Origin: Candidatus Gastranaerophilales bacterium
GTDB lineage: Bacteria > Cyanobacteriota > Vampirovibrionia > Gastranaerophilales > JAQUYY01
Reading direction: 5' to 3'
DNA: 22,610 bases
NCBI GenBank assembly: GCA_028691575.1
Contig: JAQUYY010000004.1
Span: 1-22,610 of the forward strand
Position numbers and translations under genes: made by a program. The notes beneath the pieces were generated by a model. It saw only the letters and a program-made list of their open reading frames with translations. It had not been told where the DNA came from and searched no databases. Positions 14,647 to 21,977 of the stretch are shown piece after piece; within the stretch, counting starts at the first letter, position 1; each line of letters opens with the position of its first letter.

Positions 14647-16980
14647 ATGGATACAAACGATAAAATATTTTCACTTGATTTTGAATTTGAACTCGATGAT
14701 TTTCAAAAGGATGCAGCAAAATGTATTGACGATGGTCAAAGTGTTGTGGTTTGTGCGCCTACAGGTGCAGGAAAAACAGTTATTGCCGAATATGCAATAA
14801 AAAAAGCATTAAATAACAATCAGAGAGTTTTTTATACAACACCGCTAAAAGCTTTAAGCAATCAAAAATTTCATGATTTCCAAGAAGCCTTTGGGCAAGA
14901 TCGGGTAGGACTTTTGACCGGCGATACTTCGATTAACAGAAATGCTCAAGTTGTTGTTATGACAACGGAAGTCTTTAGAAATATGCTTTACGGTACAAAT
15001 TTAGGGAAAATTGAGGAAAATCTTAAAAATGTAAAATATGTTGTGCTGGATGAAGTTCACTACATGAATGATGAGCAAAGAGGCACAGTTTGGGAAGAAA
15101 GCATTATATATTGTCCTGGTAACATTCAATTAGTGGCACTTTCCGCTACTTTTTCAAACTCTCAGGAACTCACTGACTGGATAAATACTGTTCATAATAA
15201 GACAAAATTAATATATACAGACTTTAGACCTGTTCCATTAAAACATTTTTATTTTTCTCCATCGGATTCTAAAAAATTGCTTCCTCTTATTGCCCCGGGC
15301 GGCGGTGTAAATAGCAAAATTCAGCCTGAAAAAAAAGAAAAATATGGAACTAAATTCAAACCAAAAAATGATAGTGAAAGTTATGTATTAAACTTAATTA
15401 ATCTTCTTTATCAAAAAGAAATGCTCCCGGCCATATATTTTGCATTTAGCAGAAAAAAATGCGATACATATGCTGAGAAATGCTCAAAATTAAATTTATT
15501 AAGCGATTTTGAAGCAAAAAGGTTGATGACCACTATTGATGAGTATATTTTAGAAAATCCGTATTTAGCGAACAGTAAACAGTTGGAATGCTTATATTCA
15601 GGTATTGCAAGTCACCATGCCGGACTTTTGCCGGGATTAAAAGGTTTAATTGAAAGACTTTTTCAAGAAGGACTTATAAAAGTCGTATTTGCAACAGAAA
15701 CTCTTGCTGCAGGGATTAACATGCCTGCAAGAAGTACTATTATCAGTTCAATTAGTAAAAGAACCGATACCGGACACCGACTTTTAACTGCGAATGAATT
15801 TTTGCAAATGTCAGGACGCGCAGGACGAAGAGGAATGGACGAAGTCGGCTATGTAACCGTTGTCGGAACATCATTCCAAACTCCCGATGAAGTCGCAGAG
15901 CTTGTTACAAGTGCTGCAAACCCATTAGAGAGCAAATTTACTCCAAGTTATTCAATGGTTCTTAATTTGCTTCAAAGATTTACCAAAGATGAATCCAGAG
16001 AGCTGATTTTAAAAAGTTTTGGTTATTACTCTTCATCTTCAAGGTTAAAGCCGTTATATGTCGAGCAAAAACAGTATCAAACAAGAATAGACGAGATAGA
16101 AAACTTTAAATGTCACTATAAATTAAAAAATGAAGATATATTAAAGTTTAATAAAGCTAAAAATCAATATGTTCAAATGCGAAAACTTACAAATACTCTT
16201 AGAAAACAGGCAAAGCAGTCCGGCAGAAAAAATGCTGAAGAAGTTAACGAATACGAACAAAGAACGAAAGCATTTCTGAAAGAAATGGAACAGTCCAAGT
16301 GTAATAACTGTAAATTTTATAAAAAACACATAAAATCAATAGAAATACTTGATAGGCTTAAAAATAAGCATTTAAGAATTTCTAAAGTTATTGAATATGA
16401 AAAAGATATTTACTGGCAAAGATTTTTGAATTTATCTGATGTATTAGAAGAATTCAGCTATCTAAAAGATGATTATCCAACAGAAATAGGTATTTCAACG
16501 GCTTGTATGAGAACTGAAAATGAGATTTTCTTCTCTGAGCTTATAAACAAAGGAGTTTTGAATAATCTGTCTCCGTCTGAATTAGCAGGAATTTTATGTG
16601 CAGTAATTACAGAAGAGTCTCGCAATGATAAGTTTATTTCAAAACTTCCATTAAGCGGTACAACAAGAAAAGTGCTATCAGACGCCAGGGATATTTTAAG
16701 AAAAATTTATTATGTTCAAAAAAAGCATAATGCAGAAGTTCCGTTATTGTTAAATGCAAAATTCTCACCATACATTGAATTTTGGGTAAATGGCGGAGAA
16801 TGGGACGATTTGGTTAAAAACATGGATGTTGCAGAAGGTGATATTGTAAGAGTATTCAAAAGGACAGTTGATTTGTTAAGGCAATTGACAGTAATTCCTA
16901 ATGTCCCCGAAGATATTGCCAGGACTGCATCTTTTACAATTGATTGTATAAATAGAGATCCGATTACAGAAATTTTCTAA
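14647..16980 (+). CDS. Ski2-like DEAD/DEAH RNA helicase
   Basis: This superfamily 2 helicase of 777 residues has motif I APTGAGKT (K43), motif II DEVH (135-138), motif III SAT (166-168), motif IV-V region HHAGLLPGLKGLIE...VVFATETLAAGINMPAR, and motif VI QMSGRAGRRGMD (387-398). After the helicase core come a long charged coiled-coil region (about 470-590) with CNNC (C552, C555), and a C-terminal DSHCT-like domain (ELAGILCAVITEESR, 645-659, to RVFKRTVDLLRQ). Similar enzymes in cyanobacteria, actinobacteria (HelY) and plastids (ISE2) act in RNA processing or decay; the RNA target here is unknown. The coiled coil with a CxxC pair is reminiscent of the inserted arch of Mtr4/Ski2, but I cannot confirm homology. 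Its stop overlaps that of the opposing gene by 4 bases. Confidence 0.93.
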   Translation: MDTNDKIFSLDFEFELDDFQKDAAKCIDDGQSVVVCAPTGAGKTVIAEYAIKKALNNNQRVFYTTPLKALSNQKFHDFQEAFGQDRVGLLTGDTSINRNAQVVVMTTEVFRNMLYGTNLGKIEENLKNVKYVVLDEVHYMNDEQRGTVWEESIIYCPGNIQLVALSATFSNSQELTDWINTVHNKTKLIYTDFRPVPLKHFYFSPSDSKKLLPLIAPGGGVNSKIQPEKKEKYGTKFKPKNDSESYVLNLINLLYQKEMLPAIYFAFSRKKCDTYAEKCSKLNLLSDFEAKRLMTTIDEYILENPYLANSKQLECLYSGIASHHAGLLPGLKGLIERLFQEGLIKVVFATETLAAGINMPARSTIISSISKRTDTGHRLLTANEFLQMSGRAGRRGMDEVGYVTVVGTSFQTPDEVAELVTSAANPLESKFTPSYSMVLNLLQRFTKDESRELILKSFGYYSSSSRLKPLYVEQKQYQTRIDEIENFKCHYKLKNEDILKFNKAKNQYVQMRKLTNTLRKQAKQSGRKNAEEVNEYEQRTKAFLKEMEQSKCNNCKFYKKHIKSIEILDRLKNKHLRISKVIEYEKDIYWQRFLNLSDVLEEFSYLKDDYPTEIGISTACMRTENEIFFSELINKGVLNNLSPSELAGILCAVITEESRNDKFISKLPLSGTTRKVLSDARDILRKIYYVQKKHNAEVPLLLNAKFSPYIEFWVNGGEWDDLVKNMDVAEGDIVRVFKRTVDLLRQLTVIPNVPEDIARTASFTIDCINRDPITEIF

Positions 16981-18095
16981 AATTTTTCAGCTGATAGTTG
17001 ACGTTTTCTTCTTCTCATTAAATCAACAAATGCTTCTAATCTTGTAACAAAGCCTGCTCGACCGGTTTGTTCGTCCATGACCAATGTTAATAAAGGAATA
17101 GGGAAATCTTCTCGAATTACCGGAAAGATATTTTGTGACATAATTTCGGGCATGCAGGTAAATGGACTTATATGTATAATCCCATCAGTACCTTGTTCAT
17201 GTGAATACCTGATATCACTTATAGATTCGAGAGCATCTCCGCCAATATCTCTTTGTAAGTAGGGTTTGGCATATTCTTCTGCTCTTTCAAGATGGGTTTT
17301 TCCGTTTTTAAAAATTTTTGGAATAATAGCATCTTTTAGCCAACCGCCGATAGTAAGGCTTCGTCTTGTTTGTACGCCAAGTTTGCCAAGTTCTTTTTCT
17401 AGATTTTGATTTGAAAATTCATCTAAAACCATGAAAATTTCGCCGGTTAAATCAACTTTTAAAATTTCTTTATTTTCATCAATAGGGGTTGCTTGAATTT
17501 GTTTAGTAACTTCCTTTTCGGCTTTTTTTAATTCTTTTACGGTTTTAGCATCAAAAATTAATTTTCTTCCATTTTTGAAAGCTTTTTCAGCTTGTCCGAC
17601 TTTTAATTCTCTTGCTCTGCAATACGAAAGTATATTTTGAAGCCTGTCTAGCACAAAAATCTTTCTCATTGCAACGTTTATTGCAAAAATAATTTTAATC
17701 GGATTTTTGCACCCTGTCGTTTCATACAAAAATCTATATATTTCTTTAAATTTGCCTTTATAAAGATCTAAGTTAAAGTATTTTACGTTATATCCTAAAT
17801 CTTTAATGGCATTTCTGGCACTATGGCTATATTCGCCAAGCCTGCATATACCGGGACTACTTATCATTGCAAGCATTTCGGCTCCGTTTTCAATTGCCTC
17901 TAGAAAATTGCCTAAAACAAGTTTATAAGGTAAACAAATTGCTTCAGGACTGTGTTTTGTACCCAAAGATAAGGTTTTCTTACTGGTATATGGCGGAATT
18001 ATTGCCTCTCCACCGAGTGCATTAATTAAAGATCCCCAAATTATATAAACATTGTCCATATGTGGAAATGCAACTTTTAAACCCTTTTTAGTCAA
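16977..18095 (-). CDS. 2-hydroxyacyl-CoA dehydratase-related (HgdB-like / CoA protein activase) protein
   Basis: This 372-residue protein reads like the COG3581 group: KVAFPHMDNVYIIW, then SLGTKHSPEAICLPYKLVLGNFLEAIENGAE, then SPGICRLGEYS, and later HISPFTCMPEIM. Cysteines C54, C84 and C314 lie in the conserved segments and probably bind an iron-sulfur cluster as in HgdB-type dehydratase subunits. Such proteins are found mainly in anaerobes, often beside an ATP-driven activase (HgdC-like), but none is in this window, so its partner must be elsewhere or it acts alone. Its substrate is unknown. Translation seems to start at TTG (18093-18095) after GAGAGAG; the first internal ATG would remove the first conserved strand. 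It converges on the helicase gene, overlapping its stop codon. Confidence 0.85.
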   Translation of the reverse strand: MTKKGLKVAFPHMDNVYIIWGSLINALGGEAIIPPYTSKKTLSLGTKHSPEAICLPYKLVLGNFLEAIENGAEMLAMISSPGICRLGEYSHSARNAIKDLGYNVKYFNLDLYKGKFKEIYRFLYETTGCKNPIKIIFAINVAMRKIFVLDRLQNILSYCRARELKVGQAEKAFKNGRKLIFDAKTVKELKKAEKEVTKQIQATPIDENKEILKVDLTGEIFMVLDEFSNQNLEKELGKLGVQTRRSLTIGGWLKDAIIPKIFKNGKTHLERAEEYAKPYLQRDIGGDALESISDIRYSHEQGTDGIIHISPFTCMPEIMSQNIFPVIREDFPIPLLTLVMDEQTGRAGFVTRLEAFVDLMRRRKRQLSAEKF

Positions 18096-18267
18096 TATTC
18101 TCTCTCTTGTTTAAATCCACCATTTTTATATATTACCTCTTCAAAAAAATTTTTCCATTAAAATCACTTTTTTTATTAAAAACATGTAAATTGTTAAATT
18201 TTAGTAAAGATTTTTGAATATTCTGCAATTTGCGACTAACAAATGTTTTTATATACATAGCGAAACC

Positions 18268-18345
18268 GAGCTGAGGCAGGAGCCTGCGGATTTACGACAA
18301 AGTCGGAAAACAGGCAGGCGTAACGCCGTTAACTGCGAGGTTTTA
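18268..18345. repeat. GC-rich mosaic of small palindromes
   Basis: In an otherwise AT-rich intergenic gap stands a GC-rich block with AGGC-AGGA-GCCT (18274-18285), CGAC-AAA-GTCG (18295-18305) and GGCG-TAA-CGCC (18317-18327). It ends with GTTAACTGCG (18328-18337), the reverse complement of the decamer CGCAGTTAAC in the element at 4192-4306. In both places a compact perfect hairpin lies next to that decamer. It lies 28 bases before the following gene and could be a dispersed repeat, a structured leader RNA or both. Confidence 0.5.
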
Positions 18346-18372
18346 AGACAGGAAGTTAATAGTTGAGTTTTT

Positions 18373-19314
18373 ATGGAAGTAAATCAAGAAACAAAAAACC
18401 AAAATATTTATTCGTCTTATCCTGCCAAAAATACTGTTTTTGCAGGAAATTTTGATGAAAATAACAATCCTGTTCTTGATAATAATTTAAAATCAGATAT
18501 TGTTGAGATTAAAAATCAGCAAAAAACTTTTGTTGATGCTGTCGATACATTAGACAAAAAAGCCTCCGGCACTCTTGCTTCAATAGCTTTAGACTCATTT
18601 GCTCCTACAAGAAGGCTGAAATCAGCCGTTAACGACATTGAAAAAGGTGATATCGCAAGAAGCGTAGGAATAATGGCACTGGCTGCTGCCAACTTGCCGC
18701 AAGATATAGAAGATGTCAGAGTTGCCGTTAATTGCACTAAGGGAAACCCTTTTGCCTACGATTACAAGACTTGCCAGCACCCGTTTTCGTTCTTTAGAGG
18801 CACTCTGTTTGAAAAAGCACTGAACCCTTTAGTAGATAGAAATCCAGAATTGCTATATAAAATAAATGACTCTGATACATCATTATTTGAAACAAAATTA
18901 GGTAAAAAAATCAGAAAAAAATTAAATATTTCAAATGAAATTAAATTTGATTCTAATTTTGTAAATACTTTTAAAAAAGAAATACCAATCTTTAAGCTCG
19001 AAGGTTCAAAATTTGGAAAACTTGTCGGGGATGCAATGCTAAGAACTCCAAAATTAAGCGTTTACGCATTAGCATTACTTGAAATACCTGCTGTAATAAA
19101 ATCTTTTTCTTCAAAAGATGATAAAATCGAAAACGGAACAAAACAAACTGCTAAATCTGCAGTAAAAGTAGGTTCAATCACCGCAGGTATGGGATTAGTT
19201 GGTGCTGCATTGGCTAAAAAATCACCAATGTTAGGATTAATTGGTATGGGATTAGGCGCAACCATCGGCGGATTTGCTTCTAATGAATTTAGCAATTTAG
19301 TTGATAAAATTTAA
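18373..19314 (+). CDS. Unknown 313-residue protein with VFAG motif and glycine-rich membrane C-terminus
   Basis: I know no family for this protein. The N-terminus is polar and contains AKNTVFAGNF (FAG at 23-25), the same tripeptide context as the protein at 9850. Residues ~60-110 are helical (KASGTLASIALDSFAPTRRLKSAVNDIE...ALAAANLP). Residues ~228-245 are hydrophobic, and 267-301 hold ten glycines in two short hydrophobic stretches (SITAGMGLVGAALA and PMLGLIGMGLGATIGGFA), a glycine-zipper style hairpin that could enter a membrane. No signal peptide is present. The ribosome site before ATG is weak (TTGAG). The GC-rich palindrome block lies directly upstream. A membrane-active or secreted effector role is possible but unproven. 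Confidence 0.7.
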   Translation: MEVNQETKNQNIYSSYPAKNTVFAGNFDENNNPVLDNNLKSDIVEIKNQQKTFVDAVDTLDKKASGTLASIALDSFAPTRRLKSAVNDIEKGDIARSVGIMALAAANLPQDIEDVRVAVNCTKGNPFAYDYKTCQHPFSFFRGTLFEKALNPLVDRNPELLYKINDSDTSLFETKLGKKIRKKLNISNEIKFDSNFVNTFKKEIPIFKLEGSKFGKLVGDAMLRTPKLSVYALALLEIPAVIKSFSSKDDKIENGTKQTAKSAVKVGSITAGMGLVGAALAKKSPMLGLIGMGLGATIGGFASNEFSNLVDKI

Positions 19315-19333
19315 TTCGGTAAATGAACTTTAA

Positions 19334-19687
19334 CTATGGTTTAATACCCATTGCTTCGAGTGGTTGTAATATTTTAATTTTAATATATTCGCCCCAAACT
19401 TTATCTTCTTGAGCTTCTTTATTTAATGCTTTTACGCTTTCTTTATCAAAAATACTTATTTTTTCAGGATTAATTTTATTTGCTAATCCTACATACCCAT
19501 CCGATTCAATTGCTTTTTGTACAACAGATTTAGTTCCTTTTGAAAAAAATCCGCTAAAAGCAACCTGATTTTTCCCTGACAATTCAAAAGTATCCTTTGC
19601 ATCGCCTCGTAAAGGAACGCTGGTTGCAACGGTTTTGTTTGGTTTTGTGTTGTTAATTTTTTGAGTCTGGATTGAATTAATTTTCAT
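19334..19687 (-). CDS. Unknown 117-residue protein with AFSG motif
   Basis: This small basic protein begins MKINSIQTQKINNTKPN, a polar Asn/Lys/Thr-rich N-terminus without signal peptide, and contains KNQVAFSGFFSKGTK (FSG at 44-46). The rest is likely helical (SVVQKAIESDGYVGLANKINPE...YIKIKILQPLEAMGIKP). I do not recognise it. The style, a polar disordered start then a short F-A/S-G motif and a small helical domain, matches two other proteins in the window. AAGGG precedes the ATG by about nine bases. It converges on the 313-residue gene with a 19-base gap. Confidence 0.7.
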   Translation of the reverse strand: MKINSIQTQKINNTKPNKTVATSVPLRGDAKDTFELSGKNQVAFSGFFSKGTKSVVQKAIESDGYVGLANKINPEKISIFDKESVKALNKEAQEDKVWGEYIKIKILQPLEAMGIKP

Positions 19688-19811
19688 CTTTTTAACCCTT
19701 ATTTATTAACACTTAATTATTTTAAATTTAAATATAAAAAAACTTGCTATTATGACGAAAATTATAAAATAAATTTTAACATTTGACAATCAACAGTTTG
19801 TTGTGTAGTAA

Positions 19812-21272
19812 TTAACAAATGTATTCTTGTGAGTTAGGCAATATGAACCAAAAATTTGAACCTTTATCTTTTTGAGATTCAAACCCGATTGTCCCGCCAT
19901 GAAGTTCGACAAGTTTTTTTGATAAAGCGAGTCCTAAGCCTGCGCCACCTTGTTTTCTGGCATACGAACTGTCTAATTGTGCAAATTGGCAGAATATTTT
20001 GCTTTTATCTTTATTCGCAATTCCTATGCCGTTATCTTCAACTTCAATTTTGAGTCTATTTTCAATTAAGGTAGTTCTGACATTAATTTCCCCGTTTTTT
20101 TCAGTAAATTTAATTGCATTATTAATTAAATTATACAAAATTTGCCTAAACTGCTTTGCATCTGCTTTTATTAATATATTTTGAATTTTGTCGGTCTTTA
20201 TTTGAATGGTTTTTTCTTTTGCAATACTTTCTAATATAAGAATTATTTCGAGCATAATTTCTCTTGCATTAAATAATTCCATGTTTAAATTCATATTTCC
20301 TGATTCAATTTTGGATAAATCTAATACATCGTTAACAAGTCTTAACAAATGTTTTCCGCTGATTAAAATATTGTTCAAATATTCTCCGAATTTACCGCTA
20401 ATATTTCCGTAAGCACCGCTTAAAAGCATTTCGGAAAAGCCGATAATTGCGTTTAGCGGGGTTCTTAATTCGTGAGACATACTGGCAAGAAATTCTGTTT
20501 TGAGTCTGTTAGCTTTTTGTGCATTTGAATATAATTCTGCTTGTAAAATAGTTATTGAAATTTGAGCTACCAAATCTTGTAAAAACTTCGTTCGCTTTTC
20601 GTGCCATTGTCGTTTTTCAAGAACCTGATATAATCCAATTGCCCCAATGAATTCATTTTTGTGTAAAACCGGTATGATTAATATAGACTTGGTTTCTTTA
20701 TCTTCGGATATTTTATCTCTTATTTCGTTAATATCGTTTATAATTATGGGTTTCTTTGAAAAATTATTGATTTTAAATAATTCATTCAGTAAGATTAAAT
20801 CCGGACTAATTTCTGAAGCGTATTGTTCAATATGGCTATCTTTGTATTCGCAGAAAAGTGAAAATCTGTTTTCTTGCTTGTTAAACATTGTAAATATGCA
20901 TCTATCAACTTTAAAAAGAGGTCCTATTTCTTGTACAAGAGTGTTTAGAACATCATTGATGTCTAAAGATTGTCTTGTGCTGTCAACTATCCAGCGAATA
21001 ATTTTATCTCGCTCTTGTTGTTCAAGGATATCATTAATATACTCGCTTAGTTTATTTTCTTTTGACGTAAGTTGTATTTCTTTAATTTCAAGCATTTCTT
21101 CTTTTTGTTCAATAATTTCGTTAAGTTTGTTAAGTTTTGCATCTTTTTCTTTAAGTTGTGCTTTTAAAAATTCTATTTCCTCAATTTTTTCTAACAGACA
21201 TTTTTCTGCTTCTTTTGAATCAGAGTTTTTGGCAAAGTTTTTTAAATCTTTTAATATAAAGTCTTTTAACAT
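19812..21272 (-). CDS. Orphan soluble GAF-domain sensor histidine kinase
   Basis: This 486-residue kinase lacks membrane segments. A long coiled coil (about 18-90, rich in K/E/L) leads into a GAF domain (about 95-245), then HisKA with SMSHELRTP (H267), and a HATPase with NLINNAIKFTE (N-box, 381-391), DNGIGIA (413-419) and GGAGLGLAL (442-450). The N-terminal coiled coil probably mediates dimerisation or binding to a receptor. There is no receiver domain and no response regulator beside it, so it is an orphan kinase whose partner could be the single-domain regulator at 1306 or one elsewhere. GAF residues give no clue to ligand. The ribosome site is weak (GGCTGAAA...), but the ATG lies a sensible 45 bases from the predicted transcript start. 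Confidence 0.92.
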   Translation of the reverse strand: MLKDFILKDLKNFAKNSDSKEAEKCLLEKIEEIEFLKAQLKEKDAKLNKLNEIIEQKEEMLEIKEIQLTSKENKLSEYINDILEQQERDKIIRWIVDSTRQSLDINDVLNTLVQEIGPLFKVDRCIFTMFNKQENRFSLFCEYKDSHIEQYASEISPDLILLNELFKINNFSKKPIIINDINEIRDKISEDKETKSILIIPVLHKNEFIGAIGLYQVLEKRQWHEKRTKFLQDLVAQISITILQAELYSNAQKANRLKTEFLASMSHELRTPLNAIIGFSEMLLSGAYGNISGKFGEYLNNILISGKHLLRLVNDVLDLSKIESGNMNLNMELFNAREIMLEIILILESIAKEKTIQIKTDKIQNILIKADAKQFRQILYNLINNAIKFTEKNGEINVRTTLIENRLKIEVEDNGIGIANKDKSKIFCQFAQLDSSYARKQGGAGLGLALSKKLVELHGGTIGFESQKDKGSNFWFILPNSQEYIC

Positions 21273-21323
21273 AAATTTTCAGCCATTTTTTATGCAGAAT
21301 ATCCATAAGATATAAACCAGATT

Positions 21324-21352
21324 ATTATATAATAAAAAATAAAAGTTGAAAA
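21324..21352 (-). promoter_or_regulatory. Candidate promoter of the orphan kinase
   Basis: On the minus strand TTTTCA (21347-21352) precedes a perfect TATAAT (21324-21329) by 17 bases. The -35 overlaps a small AT hairpin AAAAGTT-GAAA-AACTTTT (21341-21358) that is followed by a T run on the plus strand. Confidence 0.45.
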
Positions 21353-21407
21353 ACTTTTTTTATTTGAATTAAAATATAAAGAAATAAAAGAATATAGGGA
21401 GTGGAAA

Positions 21408-21974
21408 ATGCAGAATAAAAAAGGCAAATTATTCGTAATTTCAGGACCATCAGGTGTCGGCAAAGGCACTTTATTGTCAGAAATACTGGCTAAAAATTCT
21501 GATTTAAAACTTTCTATTTCTTATACCACTCGAAAACCTCGACCAAATGAGAGGCATGGCGTAAATTATTTTTATGTTACAAAAGATGAATTTAATGATT
21601 TGATTAAAAATGACAAACTTCTTGAGTGGGCAGAATTTGCAGGGAATTGTTATGGGACAGGCATTGATATCATTAATAAGGAGCTTTTAAAAGGTACAAA
21701 TGTTGTTCTGGAAATAGATGTTCAAGGAGCCTTGCAGGTTAAAGAAAAAATTGAAGATGCGATTTTGATTTTTATTTTACCTCCAAGTTTTGAAGAGCTA
21801 AAATCAAGGTTGGTTGGACGAGAAACTGAAACTCAAGAGGCAATTGCTGCAAGGCTTGCTTTTGTTGAAAAAGAACTTAATCAAATAGATAAATTTCATT
21901 ATAATGTTGTTAATGATAAAATTGATGAAGCACGTATTCAATTGCAAGAAATAATTGATAAAGAAAAGATTTAA
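21408..21974 (+). CDS. gmk: Guanylate kinase
   Basis: Gmk phosphorylates GMP to GDP with ATP, an essential nucleotide salvage and synthesis step. The protein has the P-loop GPSGVGKGT near the start, the GMP-binding segment SYTTRKPRPNERHGVNYFYV, EWAEFAGNCYGT, the EIDVQGALQVK strand and the lid/adenine region IFILPPSFEELKSRL. At 188 residues it is slightly shorter than E. coli Gmk (207) but complete. A GGGAG ribosome site precedes the ATG. The next gene, coaBC, starts three bases after the stop; the usual rpoZ between the two is absent. Confidence 0.97.
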   Translation: MQNKKGKLFVISGPSGVGKGTLLSEILAKNSDLKLSISYTTRKPRPNERHGVNYFYVTKDEFNDLIKNDKLLEWAEFAGNCYGTGIDIINKELLKGTNVVLEIDVQGALQVKEKIEDAILIFILPPSFEELKSRLVGRETETQEAIAARLAFVEKELNQIDKFHYNVVNDKIDEARIQLQEIIDKEKI

Positions 21975-21977
21975 GAA

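Noticed and set aside
20647..21315. Long plus-strand frame of 222 codons opposite the second histidine kinase
   Set aside because: Its Ser/Ile/Leu-rich composition is what the antisense of a Lys/Glu/Leu-rich coiled coil gives, and the kinase on the other strand has intact motifs.
21341..21360. Terminator before gmk
   Set aside because: The AAAAGTT/AACTTTT stem has one G-C pair and no plus-strand gene upstream to terminate; it overlaps the kinase promoter.
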